From positions 1 through 64,000 of the forward strand of contig DASPNM010000028.1 in the NCBI GenBank assembly GCA_035626515.1: a DNA stretch of 64,000 bases. Reading direction: 5' to 3'. Under the pieces are notes generated by a model. The model searched no databases and had not been told where the DNA came from. It saw nothing but the letters and a program-made list of their open reading frames with translations. Source of the DNA: DASPNM01 sp035626515 (lineage in GTDB: Bacteria > Bacteroidota > Bacteroidia > Chitinophagales > Chitinophagaceae). The position numbers and the translations under genes were made by a program. Of the stretch, positions 23,871-33,299 are shown piece after piece (the first letter of the stretch is position 1; every line of letters starts with the position of its first letter).

Positions 23871-23878
23871 CAAAAATA
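23871..23878 (-). promoter_or_regulatory. -7 box of the aminotransferase
   Basis: TATTTTTG on the minus strand, a perfect TAnnTTTG match, 15 nt before the ATG at 23855. Confidence 0.6.
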
Positions 23879-23918
23879 AAACGGACCGGCCGGATTGTTC
23901 CAAATGGGAGAAAATATT

Positions 23919-23948
23919 AAGACCGGTCAACCCGGGTCAACCGGCCTT
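23919..23948 (-). terminator. Terminator after the beta-propeller gene
   Basis: A near-palindrome (AAGGCCGGTTGACC and its partner, with three G-T wobbles) is centred on CCGG. On the minus strand it is followed by AATATTTT. It starts about 26 nt after the stop at 23974. Confidence 0.55.
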
Positions 23949-23973
23949 AGGATTCTCACTGAAAAAATGGACG

Positions 23974-26900
23974 CTAGAGCGGTTTGTATTCCTTAAACAG
24001 GTTCACTTTCGTGCCCTCCACCTGCTCGCGGTATGCCTTCCACTTTGTTTCAAAGAATGTATTGATCCTCGTGATCGCTTCGCCGATCGCTTTTTCAGCG
24101 TTGGCAACGAGCGCCTGTTCCTGTTCGCCCGGTGCAACCATCTTGCTGAAGATCGACTGCTGTGCGGTTTGCATTTGCGTGGAAACCGTCACTTCAAACG
24201 GATTCCGGCTCAAACCCTGCTTATCACTGGGCTTTCCGAGTACAAATTCACGAATTGCTTTGATGTCCTCGCTCATTTTCGTCGACGTTTTGCGAAGCGA
24301 ATCCGCGTCCTTCCCTTCCACGCCGCGAAGCTGAGCCTGCACCTTATTGATCACTTCTTCTGCCTCGGCGAGGCGGTCGGCGCCTTCGATCAACTTATCT
24401 ACCGATTTTCTCAATCTTTGGAAGAGCGCGCGCTGCGCCAGACGAATCTCGTTCCGGTTTTGAAACCGGGGATCGTCTTTCACCGTAACAAAAGTGGAAT
24501 CAGCGTCTTTGCCGAAGCTCACGACTACCTTGTAGGTGCCGGGCAATACTGCAAAACCAGAAGGCTCCGGCGCGCCGGGCTGCGGCTTTTGACTGAACGC
24601 CAGGTTGCCGCCCTGCATGGTGACAGGATTGCGGTAGCCTTTTTCTTCCATACCCCAGTATTGCCGGTTGAATCCGGATTCAGCCGCCCATTTTAAGGTG
24701 CGGATCAGTTCGTTCTTGTCGTTATAGATCTTGACCGTCACGCTGTCGCGACGCACGGTGCTCTGCGTTCCTCTCGGCCCTGAGGGCGCGGTGGATGGCT
24801 GAACCTGTTTCGCCGTGTCTGTTTTTGGTTTGTTGATGAAATAAGAAATAGCAGCTCCGCGGCGACGGTTATCGGCATCCCACAGTCCCCATGTGCTCCA
24901 TTCGTATCCCGGTGCCGGCCGGTATTGTGCCTGGTACGCTTCGGGCGCGGGGAATACGGTCACGGTGTTGGACGTCACGCGCGCGCTTTCCGCTGCCAGC
25001 TTGCGCAGCGGGCGAATATCATCGAGCACCCAGAGTGCGCGGCCAAATGTGCCGATCACGAGATCCGCTTCCCGTTCCTGAATCGCGAGATCGTAAGTGG
25101 AAACGGAAGGATAGCCATTCTTCCACTGCTCGAAGCTGTTGCCGTCGTCAAGGCTCACCCAAAGACCGTTCTCGGTCCCGACGAAAATCAGATTCGGTTC
25201 CACGGGATCCTGGATCATCGACAGCGCGTAGCCCCTGACTTTATTTTCGTCGACCAGCCTCCTCCAGGTTTTTCCAAAATCCTTTGTGCGGAAAATGTAA
25301 GGCCTGAAATCACCGCGGCGGTAATCATTCACAACTACAAAAGCCTCGCCCGCGTTGTACGCTGAGGCACGGATTTGCGGGATCCACGCGCCGGGCGGAA
25401 GACCGGGAATCTTTCCGCGGAAACTGGTCCAGGTTTTTCCTCCGTCGCGGGTGAGCTGCACGTTTCCGTCATCGGTGCCCACCCAGATCGTGCCACGCTC
25501 TTTCGACGAAGGAGCAATCGTGAGAATGGTACAATGGGTTTCCGCGCCTGTGATGTCCATGGTAAGTCCGCCGGTATTCTGATATGCCGCGATCTTGACA
25601 GAGTCATTCGTAGTAAGATCCGGTGAAATCGTTTCCCAGTTTACCCCCTTGTTCGGGCTGCGATGCAGGAACTGGCTGCCGTAGTAAATGGTTTTTTTAT
25701 CGAAAGGATCCTGCGCCAGCGGTGAGTTCCAGTTCCACCGCAGCGTTTGTTTCGGGTCAATGGTGGGCGGACGAATAGACCAGCTCTCGCCGGTTTTCCA
25801 GTTGCGTTTCCCCAGGCTGCCGCCCTGGCTCATGCTATAAACCCACGAAGCGTCCTCGGCATCGGGCATCACATCGAAGCCGTCCCCGCCGCCAACGTTC
25901 AGCCAGTAATAGTTGCGGATGCCTCCATTGATCCAGGTATAAGCCGGGCCATGCCAGCTTCCATTGTCCTGCATGCCGCCCATCACGTTGTAAGGAAGCT
26001 CATTGTCGACGCTCACGTGGTAGAACTGTCCAGCTGGGATCTTGTCGTCGAAGATCCAGCTCTTGCCGCGGTCGCGTGAAATGCCGATGCCTCCATCGTT
26101 TCCTTCAATGATCAGGTTTGGATCTTCGGGGTGGATCCACCACGCGTGGTGATCGGGATGAATCCCCGAATAAGGAATCAGCGTTGTAAATGATTTACCG
26201 CCGTCCTCGCTGAGGGTGACAGTCGAATGCACATCATAGATCCGGTTCTCGTTTTTCGGATCCACGTAGATTTCCTGGTAATAGAACGGCCTGTCTGTGA
26301 CCTGTGAGGGATCGCTGTTTACCAGTGTCCATCTGAAACCCCCATCATCGCTCTTGTAAAATCCGTTGCGCGTGGCTTCGATTTTCGCGTATACACGGGA
26401 AGGCATGCTTCGGGAGAAAGCGACGCCTATTCGCCCCAGCTGTCCGTCGGGCATCCCGTCGTCTTTCGACAGCTTTTTCCAGTTCTTTCCGCCATCCACG
26501 GTAATGTACAGTCCACTCCCCGCGCCGCCGCTTTTCAGGTTCCAGGGCGTACGGCGGAACTGCCACATCGCGGCGATCAGCTTATTCGGGTTGGAAGGAT
26601 CCATCACCAGGTCGGCGCAGCCCGTGGTGTCATTCACGTATAAAATTTTTGACCAGGTCTCTCCGCCGTCGGTGGTTTTGAATACTCCGCGCTCAGGGTG
26701 TTCGGCGTAGGGATTCCCGATGGCAGCCGCGTATACTGTATTTGGATCTTGCGGGTCAATGACTACCCGGTGAATGCAGACCGTTTTTTCAAGTCCCATC
26801 CGCTTCCAGGTTTTGCCCGCGTCGAGCGATTTGAATATTCCTGCCCCGAGGTTCAGCGAATTCCGGGGGTTGCCTTCGCCCGTGCCCGCCCAAACCACGC

Positions 26901-27189
26901 TTGGATTGTTTTGCTGAATAGCTACAGCACCGATATTCTGGAGCGGCTGGTCGTCGAAAACGGGGGTCCAGCTTTGTCCGAAGTTCTCGGTCTTCCATAC
27001 TCCTCCCGAAGCGGCTCCGAGGTAGATGATGTTGGGGTTGGCAACAACCGCATCAATGGACGTGATGCGTCCGCTCATGCCCGCGGGGCCGATATTGCGC
27101 GGCTTCCAGTTACGGAACTGTTCCAGTGATTTCTGACCGAAAGAAAAAATGGAAACGAATATTGCAAAAGGCAACAACAATCTTCTCAT
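23974..27189 (-). CDS. Exported sortilin/BNR-type beta-propeller protein
   Basis: The 1071-residue protein has a signal peptide (about 1-18) and at least ten Asp-box/BNR repeats of SxDxGxTW type across residues 50-790 (for example SLDAGKTW, TTDGGETW, TVDGGKNW, TRDGGKTW, TKDFGKTW). These form two seven-bladed propellers of the VPS10/sortilin-like class. The last 280 residues include a FAVLPGTYKVVVSFGKDAD beta-sandwich-like segment and a helical end. No glycosidase catalytic residues are evident, so the 'glycosyl hydrolase' label often given to such proteins is not supported. It is probably periplasmic or secreted. Confidence 0.85.
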   Translation of the reverse strand: MRRLLLPFAIFVSIFSFGQKSLEQFRNWKPRNIGPAGMSGRITSIDAVVANPNIIYLGAASGGVWKTENFGQSWTPVFDDQPLQNIGAVAIQQNNPSVVWAGTGEGNPRNSLNLGAGIFKSLDAGKTWKRMGLEKTVCIHRVVIDPQDPNTVYAAAIGNPYAEHPERGVFKTTDGGETWSKILYVNDTTGCADLVMDPSNPNKLIAAMWQFRRTPWNLKSGGAGSGLYITVDGGKNWKKLSKDDGMPDGQLGRIGVAFSRSMPSRVYAKIEATRNGFYKSDDGGFRWTLVNSDPSQVTDRPFYYQEIYVDPKNENRIYDVHSTVTLSEDGGKSFTTLIPYSGIHPDHHAWWIHPEDPNLIIEGNDGGIGISRDRGKSWIFDDKIPAGQFYHVSVDNELPYNVMGGMQDNGSWHGPAYTWINGGIRNYYWLNVGGGDGFDVMPDAEDASWVYSMSQGGSLGKRNWKTGESWSIRPPTIDPKQTLRWNWNSPLAQDPFDKKTIYYGSQFLHRSPNKGVNWETISPDLTTNDSVKIAAYQNTGGLTMDITGAETHCTILTIAPSSKERGTIWVGTDDGNVQLTRDGGKTWTSFRGKIPGLPPGAWIPQIRASAYNAGEAFVVVNDYRRGDFRPYIFRTKDFGKTWRRLVDENKVRGYALSMIQDPVEPNLIFVGTENGLWVSLDDGNSFEQWKNGYPSVSTYDLAIQEREADLVIGTFGRALWVLDDIRPLRKLAAESARVTSNTVTVFPAPEAYQAQYRPAPGYEWSTWGLWDADNRRRGAAISYFINKPKTDTAKQVQPSTAPSGPRGTQSTVRRDSVTVKIYNDKNELIRTLKWAAESGFNRQYWGMEEKGYRNPVTMQGGNLAFSQKPQPGAPEPSGFAVLPGTYKVVVSFGKDADSTFVTVKDDPRFQNRNEIRLAQRALFQRLRKSVDKLIEGADRLAEAEEVINKVQAQLRGVEGKDADSLRKTSTKMSEDIKAIREFVLGKPSDKQGLSRNPFEVTVSTQMQTAQQSIFSKMVAPGEQEQALVANAEKAIGEAITRINTFFETKWKAYREQVEGTKVNLFKEYKPL

Positions 27190-27255
27190 GTGGATCTGTT
27201 TTGGAGGTTTAAACTTAGTGATAATGGAATGGTCAGCAAAAAAGATTGATGACAA

Positions 27256-27548
27256 GCGGCTGTGGCGAGGTTGAGAATGGTGTTTTCCTTCGCACTTTCA
27301 CCGATAACTGCGCGAGGGGTAAAGACCTCCGCAACTTCTTAGCCGTTGCGACCGCCGGGGATCCCGACCAACCAACGACTATCACTCCCGACTTCCGGCC
27401 CCACCCCGGCCCTCCCTCAAGGGGAGGGAGCAGTAAATGTCGATTAGGAGTTAGGAGGTTTGGAAGTTCGTCAGCGCGCCTGTGGTCGGAAATTCAAATT
27501 TTCTTTGCGCCCTGACAAACGCAGACTCCCGACTCCAGACTCTCCCCG
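27256..27548. repeat. Spacer with palindromic CCCTCC...GGAGGG and AAGTCGGGAGT-type repeats
   Basis: The spacer between the beta-propeller gene and tRNA-Thr holds no gene. Bases 27397-27430 contain ccccaccccggccctccctcaaggggagggag, whose CTCCCT-AAGG-AGGGAG core is palindromic; related copies occur at 51927-51995 and 59911-60050. Bases 27520-27545 contain the gactcccgactccagactc type of repeat. Confidence 0.6.
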
Positions 27549-27622
27549 AGCCACTTTGGGGATTTGAACCCCAGACCTGTTGTTTACGAAACAACCGCTC
27601 TAACCAACTGAGCTAAAGTGGC
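27549..27622 (-). tRNA. tRNA-Thr (CGT)
   Basis: A complete 74-nt tRNA on the minus strand. The acceptor stem is GCCACTT/AAGTGGC, the D arm AGCTCAGTTGGTTAGAGC, the anticodon stem-loop TTGTTTCGTAAACAA with anticodon CGT, and the T arm GGGGTTCAAATCCCC. CCA is not encoded. It lies 9 nt beyond the stop of the M16 peptidase gene on the same strand, so it may be co-transcribed. Unlike the other two tRNAs here, no duplicated 3' tail is visible downstream. Confidence 0.95.
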
Positions 27623-27631
27623 GTGGCCGTA

Positions 27632-30466
27632 TTAAAACGGCTTCAGCACTTTTTCCGGCTGCTGTTCGGGTTTCAGCACAACCCGGATATAATTGCCGGT
27701 GTTAATATATTTTTTCGCAGCATCCTGGATCATCTTAGACGTAAGCGCATTAATCTGCTTTTCCTTTTCCAGGATCATTCGCGGATCCGAGCCATAAAAA
27801 TACGAGTCGTAGAGGTTCGACAGCCAGAACTGGTTTTGTTTCAGGTCCACTTCCAGCTTACGCCGCTGTTGCTCTTTCACTTTCTCCAGGTCGGCTGCGG
27901 AAACACCCTGCTTCAGGATCTTGTTCAGCTCGTCGAGTGTAGCGCGCGTGAGCGTATCCACGTTTTCCGGTCCGCACGGAAAAGTGATGCTGAAAGAGGC
28001 ATAGGAATAAGGCACGCGGTTGAGTGAAGCGGAAGCCCCCACCCCGTATACGCTCCCTTTCTCCTCCCGCAGCTGCTCGATGAGCTTGATGTCCACCACA
28101 TCGGCGAGGCTGCGCAGCGCGTAAGCGTCCTGGTCGCTGTACCGTGCAGGTGTGATGAAGTAAAGATTTACCTGGCTCTGTTGCTCGCTGCCGCGGGAAA
28201 CGGTCTTCTCCATTTTCCCAAGCGGGGGACGGATGCCGAGGTCCCTGAAATTCTCTTTCGTCGGTTTCCCCGGCAGGCTGCCGATATATTTTTCGAGCAA
28301 CGGCCGGATGGACTCTTCATTCACCGAGCCCACGAAGAGAAAGGTGAAGTCGCCGGCGTTCGCAAACCGGTCCCGGTAAATGCGAATGGCGCGGTCGAGG
28401 TTGATCTTGTCGAAATCTTCGGGCTTTGGAAGATTGTTCCCCCGCGGATGGTTGCGGTTGAGCAGCTTCTGCACTTCGGAATTAAAATAAATATGGGGAT
28501 CCGACGTGACGTTTGCGTACAGCTGCTTTTGCCGGGTCTGGAAAGAAGCAAATGCATCCTTATCCAACCGCGGGGAAGTAAAGTAAAGATGAATCAGCTG
28601 CATCAAAGTCTCTGTTTCTTTCGGAACCGTGCTGCCGCTGAGCGCTTCGCTGTAGAGTCCAATGCCCGGATTGAGACTGGTGTTTCGGCCTTTAAGCATA
28701 TTCCCCAAATCGACCGCGGAAAAATTTCCGATCCCGCTCTGCGATACCACGCTCGCCGCATGCGCCGCAGAGTAATGATCTGCATTCGGCACGAGCGATT
28801 GTCCGCCTTTGCTGAAAGCGCGCACAAGGATTTCGTCGTTCTTGAATGTAGTAGGCTTCAGGATCACGGTGGCGCCGTTGGAAAGCCTGAGTGTGGTAAT
28901 GCCGACCTCATCGTCCGTCGCTGAGGAGATAATCTTTCCCGGTTTCAGTTTACTGCCGTCGATCAGTTCTTTGGCGAGTTGCTTTTCACGGTACGGTTCA
29001 ATTTTCGCCGTTTCCACCGCCTGCAGCAGTTCCTTCACCTCCTCGGCGGATGGAATGCGCACGCCCGCTTTTTCCGGAGCGTTCATCGTCACCACAAGGT
29101 TGTTGTTGGTGATCCATTGCCGAGCCAGGGCATTTACCTGTTCGAGTTTCACCTCGACGAGGTACTGCTTTACAAAATCGTATTCCCATTCTATGCCCGG
29201 AATGGGTTCGTTGATGAGGAAATGATTGACGTATTCGTTTACGTATTTATATGACTCTTCCTTTTCCCGTTCGCTGAACACCCGATCGTAGAAGCTTTGA
29301 AGCTGTTTTTTCTGCAGCTCAAACTCCGAGGGCGTAAAGCCATACAGCAAGACGCGCCTGTTTTCTTCCAGCAGGGCGTAGAGCGAAGTTCTCATTCCGG
29401 TGTCGCTGGTGTTTGCATAAAGCAGGTAGGCGTCCTTCGTGCGCGCGTAGCTGTTGCCGTAGTAAGAGCCGGCTGCAACAAATGGCGGATTACCAGACAG
29501 CGTTTTTTCGCGAAGCCTTGTGTTGAGCATGCCGGTGAACATCAGCCGGTTGATGTATTTCTGGTAGTCCGCAATGCTGGTCTCTCTCCGCGCGTCTTTT
29601 TTGTATAGGACCTCTATGGAAGGGAACCCGGTTTCCTTGTCTTTCGCTACCACGGTGAGGGGTTCTTCGTGATCGGGCACGGGGAAGCTGACGCGGGGGC
29701 GGGGATTGGTGGCTGCGGGGATGTCGCCGAAAACCCTCTTGATCTTTTCTTCCATGTCGCTTACATCGATATCTCCGACCACGATGATGGCCTGCAGGTC
29801 GGGCCGGTACCAATCCGTGTAAAAGCGCTTCAGGGCGTCGTGGGAGAATTTTTCAAGCACTTCTTTCTTGCCGATCGGGAGCCGGTCCGCATAACGCGAG
29901 CCACGGTACTGCACGGGAAGGGTTTGCCGCATGAGCCGCTCTTCCGCGCCGCGGCTGAGTCGCCATTCTTCGATCACGACGCCGCGTTCCTTTTCGATTT
30001 CGGTGGAATCGAGGAGCGCGTTGTGTGCCCAGTCTTCGAGGATCTCGAGTCCCTTGTCCACCAGCTCCGGCTTGTCGGTCGGCACCGGAAGGATGTACAC
30101 GGTTTCATCGAAGCTGGTGTATGCGTTCAGGTCGGCCCCGAATTCCACACCGATGCTTTGCAGGTAGCTGACCAGCTCGTTTTTGGGAAAACGCTTCGTA
30201 CCGTTGAAGTTCATGTGCTCCATGAAGTGGGCAAGGCCCTGCTGGTCGTCGTCTTCCAGTACGGAACCCGTGTTCACGACCAGTCGCATCTCTACCCGCT
30301 TTTCGGGTCTCGCGTTGTGGCGGACGTAATAGGTCAACCCGTTGTGGAGCTTTCCGATCTTCACCTTGGGATCAACCGGCATGGGCTGCGCCGGATCGAT
30401 TTGCGCCGCTGCGGTAAAAAAAACAAGGAATGCTGGCAGCAACCAAAGCCTTTTCCAGTGGAGCAT
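27632..30466 (-). CDS. M16 family zinc metallopeptidase
   Basis: The 944-residue protein has a signal peptide (about 1-21) and four M16 modules. The first carries the inverted zinc motif HFMEH (His80, Glu83, His84) and the distal metal-ligand region ERGVVIEEWR. The second half contains an R/Y pair region typical of the inactive lobe. The TTFKNDEILVRAFSKGGQS region starts the third module. Such exported pitrilysin-like enzymes degrade peptides in the periplasm or outer membrane. A TAATTTTA near-match to the -7 box lies about 30 nt upstream. Confidence 0.93.
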   Translation of the reverse strand: MLHWKRLWLLPAFLVFFTAAAQIDPAQPMPVDPKVKIGKLHNGLTYYVRHNARPEKRVEMRLVVNTGSVLEDDDQQGLAHFMEHMNFNGTKRFPKNELVSYLQSIGVEFGADLNAYTSFDETVYILPVPTDKPELVDKGLEILEDWAHNALLDSTEIEKERGVVIEEWRLSRGAEERLMRQTLPVQYRGSRYADRLPIGKKEVLEKFSHDALKRFYTDWYRPDLQAIIVVGDIDVSDMEEKIKRVFGDIPAATNPRPRVSFPVPDHEEPLTVVAKDKETGFPSIEVLYKKDARRETSIADYQKYINRLMFTGMLNTRLREKTLSGNPPFVAAGSYYGNSYARTKDAYLLYANTSDTGMRTSLYALLEENRRVLLYGFTPSEFELQKKQLQSFYDRVFSEREKEESYKYVNEYVNHFLINEPIPGIEWEYDFVKQYLVEVKLEQVNALARQWITNNNLVVTMNAPEKAGVRIPSAEEVKELLQAVETAKIEPYREKQLAKELIDGSKLKPGKIISSATDDEVGITTLRLSNGATVILKPTTFKNDEILVRAFSKGGQSLVPNADHYSAAHAASVVSQSGIGNFSAVDLGNMLKGRNTSLNPGIGLYSEALSGSTVPKETETLMQLIHLYFTSPRLDKDAFASFQTRQKQLYANVTSDPHIYFNSEVQKLLNRNHPRGNNLPKPEDFDKINLDRAIRIYRDRFANAGDFTFLFVGSVNEESIRPLLEKYIGSLPGKPTKENFRDLGIRPPLGKMEKTVSRGSEQQSQVNLYFITPARYSDQDAYALRSLADVVDIKLIEQLREEKGSVYGVGASASLNRVPYSYASFSITFPCGPENVDTLTRATLDELNKILKQGVSAADLEKVKEQQRRKLEVDLKQNQFWLSNLYDSYFYGSDPRMILEKEKQINALTSKMIQDAAKKYINTGNYIRVVLKPEQQPEKVLKPF

Positions 30467-30614
30467 AGCTGATTTTTTTGGGAGGGTAAAATTATCGACA
30501 ACGGGCCGCTTGAAAAAATCAAAAACACCGCGTGTGTAAAGCCGGGAAGGATTTTAACACCATGAGTAATGAGTAATGAGTAACTGTCTGTTGAAAAGAC
30601 GACTCCCGACTAAA

Positions 30615-31175
30615 TCACTGCTGGCGCTTTTCGAAATTCCGTCGGGTTTCCTCGGCTTTTTTGAAATCCAGGATCACTCCGTTGATGCAGTAGCGAAGCC
30701 CGGTCGGCGGGGGACCGTCGTCGAAAACATGTCCGAGGTGAGCCTTGCAGCGCCCGCACTGCACTTCGGTGCGGGTCATTCCGTGGCTCTGATCCGGCGT
30801 GTAAATGATGCTTCCCTTGCTGATGGGTTCGTAAAAGCTGGGCCAGCCGCAGCCGCTTTCAAATTTGGTGTCGCTGCGAAACAGTGCGTTACCGCACGCA
30901 GCGCAATAATACGTGCCGACGTCGTTGAACTTCTCGAAGGGGCTCGTCCAGGGGCGCTCGGTGCCTTTTTGCCGGGCAATGTAATACACCTCTGCCGGCA
31001 GTATCTTTTTCCATTCTTCATCGCTCAGGTTCACGCGGCTGGTATCGGTGTTTGAATACACCGGATTTTTCTTTTCGGCCATGGCCTTGTTTTTATCGGA
31101 TTGCTGAGAATAAGTACAGGAAGTGAATACCAAAAAGAAGCCGATGCCGGCGAATATCGTTTTGACATTCTTCAT
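30615..31175 (-). CDS. msrB: Peptide-methionine (R)-S-oxide reductase, lipoprotein form
   Basis: The 186-residue protein has a lipoprotein signal (VFTSC, Cys20) followed by a linker and an MsrB domain. The zinc site uses Cys91, Cys94, Cys140 and Cys143. The resolving Cys109 lies in SGCGWPSF, and the catalytic Cys163 lies in RYCINGVIL. It repairs methionine-R-sulfoxide in proteins, here outside the cytoplasm. The predicted promoter box is only 4 nt before the ATG. Confidence 0.95.
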   Translation of the reverse strand: MKNVKTIFAGIGFFLVFTSCTYSQQSDKNKAMAEKKNPVYSNTDTSRVNLSDEEWKKILPAEVYYIARQKGTERPWTSPFEKFNDVGTYYCAACGNALFRSDTKFESGCGWPSFYEPISKGSIIYTPDQSHGMTRTEVQCGRCKAHLGHVFDDGPPPTGLRYCINGVILDFKKAEETRRNFEKRQQ

Positions 31176-31179
31176 GATA

Positions 31180-31187
31180 CAAATTTA
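31180..31187 (-). promoter_or_regulatory. -7 box of msrB
   Basis: TAAATTTG on the minus strand, a perfect TAnnTTTG match ending 4 nt before the ATG at 31175. It predicts a leaderless transcript. Confidence 0.6.
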
Positions 31188-31235
31188 CGGTAAAGGACGC
31201 TGGGCGGATTTCGCCGGGGAAAGGCATTAACGTTT

Positions 31236-31546
31236 TCTTGAATGTTGAACATCGGGCAACGAACATGGAACATCGAAGTGGTCGGAGAACTTCGACCTGC
31301 CAGGCTGCACCCGCCCTGTTACTGCGGAGTTGAAGCATGACGCTCCCGCACCGCGACGGATTAGAAAGCAAAAGATGTTTCGCAGTATTCACTGTTTGGG
31401 TTTTTATTCGGTTAGAAGCTTTCGCGGTCGGCATTTTGTCTTCCTTCTTCCATATTCCGCGCGACGGGATGCAGGTTCCTGCATTTGAATTATTTAGGCC
31501 TGGTTCATTTCGACGTTGGATGTGCCATGTTCGATGTTCAATGTTC
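31236..31546. repeat. Spacer with GTTCAATGTTC-type repeats
   Basis: The spacer between msrB and adk has two clusters of the TTCGATGTTCAATGTTC family, one per strand (31236-31285 and 31520-31546). The rest shows no gene; the open frame running into adk from 31337 is not supported. Confidence 0.55.
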
Positions 31547-31549
31547 CCC

Positions 31550-31557
31550 TATATTTG
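31550..31557 (+). promoter_or_regulatory. -7 box of adk
   Basis: TATATTTG, a perfect TAnnTTTG match, 19 nt before the chosen ATG at 31577. It supports that start over the longer frame. Confidence 0.6.
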
Positions 31558-31576
31558 TCCATACACATCCCCAGGC

Positions 31577-32170
31577 ATGTTCAACCTCGTTTTATTTGGT
31601 CCTCCGGGCAGTGGCAAGGGCACCCAGTCGGATAAGCTGGTGGAGAAATACGGGTTGATCCATTTGTCCACCGGCAACCTGCTGCGTGGCGAGATCGCGT
31701 GCAAGACGCCGCTGGGCGTACAGGCTCAAAATTTCATGGACAAGGGCCAGCTCGTGCCCGACGAAGTGGTCATCGGCATCATTGGCAATTGCCTCGATGA
31801 GCACCCGGATGCCCGCGGCTTTCTCTTTGACGGATTTCCCCGCACTGTGGCCCAGGCGGAGGCTCTTGACAAGCTGCTTGAACTGAAAAGAACCGGTATC
31901 GGCCTGGTGCTCGCGCTCGAAGTGAGCGAACAGGAGCTGGTCCGCCGGCTGCTCGATAGGGGGAAGACTTCAGGCAGGAGCGACGACGTGGACGAGAACG
32001 TTATCCGTAAACGGTTCGCCGTTTATAGCAAGGAAACCGCTCCGGTAGCGGAATATTACCAGCGCGCCCGCAAATACCAGGCGGTGAAAGGTGAAGGAAC
32101 GATTGACCAGATTTTTGAATCCATTTGCCGCGCCGTTGATAAAAAAATCGGGAAAGGAGCCTCGCCGTGA
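31577..32170 (+). CDS. adk: Adenylate kinase
   Basis: The 197-residue protein starts MFNLVLFGPPGSGKGTQSDK with the P-loop GPPGSGKGT. It has the AMP-binding STGNLLRGEI and FLFDGFPRTVAQAEAL motifs. The LID is short, with the conserved RLLDRGKTSGRSDD arginine region and no zinc cysteines. The length suits the short-LID class. The start was moved from 31337 to 31577 because the upstream 80 codons are repeat-rich and precede the promoter box. The next gene starts at a GTG overlapping the stop codon. Confidence 0.96.
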   Translation: MFNLVLFGPPGSGKGTQSDKLVEKYGLIHLSTGNLLRGEIACKTPLGVQAQNFMDKGQLVPDEVVIGIIGNCLDEHPDARGFLFDGFPRTVAQAEALDKLLELKRTGIGLVLALEVSEQELVRRLLDRGKTSGRSDDVDENVIRKRFAVYSKETAPVAEYYQRARKYQAVKGEGTIDQIFESICRAVDKKIGKGASP

Positions 32171-32640
32171 ATATTGAGAAGGAGAATTTTCTTCGCACCC
32201 GCTTTGTCCCGCATTTACAAAGGCTGCATCCGGAAACGGCCCCTAAATGGGGACGCTTCACCGTGCAGCAGATGATCGAGCATTTCGCTCACGACGCCGT
32301 ACCCACGGCAAGTGGCAAACTACGTTTCGAAAAAATTATCACGCCGCCGGAACGACTCCCGCGCATGCGGGAGTTCCTGATGAGCGACCAGCCTTTTCGA
32401 CAAAACACCAGGAATCCGTTGCTGGGAGAAGAGCCGCCGCCCACGCGTTACCGGACCGTAGCCGCAGCGATCGGGGCTCTGCAGGAAGAACTGATCCGGT
32501 TCTTTGAAACTTTTCATAACCAGCCGGGACTGGTCACCCGCAATCCGTTTTTCGGGGACCTGAACTTTGAGGAGAATGTGCAGCTGCTGCACAAGCACGC
32601 GCTGCATCACCTGCGGCAGTTTGGCGTCGATGCGCGGTGA
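32167..32640 (+). CDS. DUF1569/DinB-like protein
   Basis: The 157-residue protein starts with GTG overlapping the adk stop by 4 nt, so it is likely translationally coupled. HLQRLHPETAPKWGRFTVQQMIEHFAHDA (about 16-44) matches the DUF1569 signature, with a metal-ligand His in MIEH. The C-terminal HKHALHHLRQFG supplies the further His residues expected of the DinB four-helix metal-binding fold. The biochemical role is unknown; DinB relatives include thiol-dependent transferases. Confidence 0.7.
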   Translation: MNIEKENFLRTRFVPHLQRLHPETAPKWGRFTVQQMIEHFAHDAVPTASGKLRFEKIITPPERLPRMREFLMSDQPFRQNTRNPLLGEEPPPTRYRTVAAAIGALQEELIRFFETFHNQPGLVTRNPFFGDLNFEENVQLLHKHALHHLRQFGVDAR

Positions 32641-32813
32641 CCCGATAGCGGCACAGACGGTCCGAAAAAAATTTTCATTATTAGCCAAGTTTCTGTATCA
32701 ATAAACAATCCCTCGGCCAACGGCCGCAGCACCTCGGGTATCAGCGAATCACACTCGTTGGGCAAGCAAAAAAAGTGCGTAAAAGCTCATCAACGCTCGC
32801 CGAGCGGAGAGGT

Positions 32814-33203
32814 TTATGTTGATTTCTTTCTGGCGTGATCCATGATTTCATGAAAGATATCATGCAGCTTCGTGAGCTGCGCGGTAATCGCCTCGTCGCT
32901 CGCTTTTTCCTTTACCATTTTATCCAGCTTGCGCGCTCCTTTTACCAAATCTTTCAGCGAGCCATTCACGGCATTTTTGTCATAACCTGCCGGCGCTTCG
33001 GAGCGTTTCCAGGCCTTTGCTTTTTCCAGCATTTCCCCGCTCCGGGTTTTGATCGGATCTAACCTGCCTTCTTCGGCAGGATGGAAAGTAGCACCCATCA
33101 CTTTGTGAAATTCCTCCATTTCGACCCACACCTGTCTTTGCGCCTGTACGGATGCAATGGTGAGAACGAACAATGAAACAGCCAGCGTCAATAGTTTTTT
33201 CAT
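32814..33203 (-). CDS. Exported small helical hypothetical protein
   Basis: The 129-residue protein starts at the ATG at 33203, after a consensus promoter box. It has a signal peptide of about 22 residues (MKKLLTLAVSLFVLTIASVQ) and a mature part that is mostly charged amphipathic helix, ending LTKLHDIFHEIMDHARKKST. The HxxFHxxMDH pattern near the end could bind metal or heme, but no CXXCH is present. Function unknown. Confidence 0.7.
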   Translation of the reverse strand: MKKLLTLAVSLFVLTIASVQAQRQVWVEMEEFHKVMGATFHPAEEGRLDPIKTRSGEMLEKAKAWKRSEAPAGYDKNAVNGSLKDLVKGARKLDKMVKEKASDEAITAQLTKLHDIFHEIMDHARKKST

Positions 33204-33219
33204 ACCCAGTGTTTGCAGG

Positions 33220-33227
33220 CAAATATA
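33220..33227 (-). promoter_or_regulatory. -7 box of the exported helical protein
   Basis: TATATTTG on the minus strand, a perfect TAnnTTTG match, 16 nt before the ATG at 33203. Confidence 0.6.
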
Positions 33228-33299
33228 AGCGGCTGCAGAGAATAAGGCCCAAACGCGGCAATGCCCTTTCAACTAATTTCGCTTCCTCAATCATCCGTT

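Noticed and set aside
23974..27189. Annotation as a sialidase or glycosyl hydrolase
   Set aside because: BNR/Asp-box repeats are present, but the sialidase catalytic residues (arginine triad, Tyr/Glu pair) are not evident, so only a beta-propeller call is supported.
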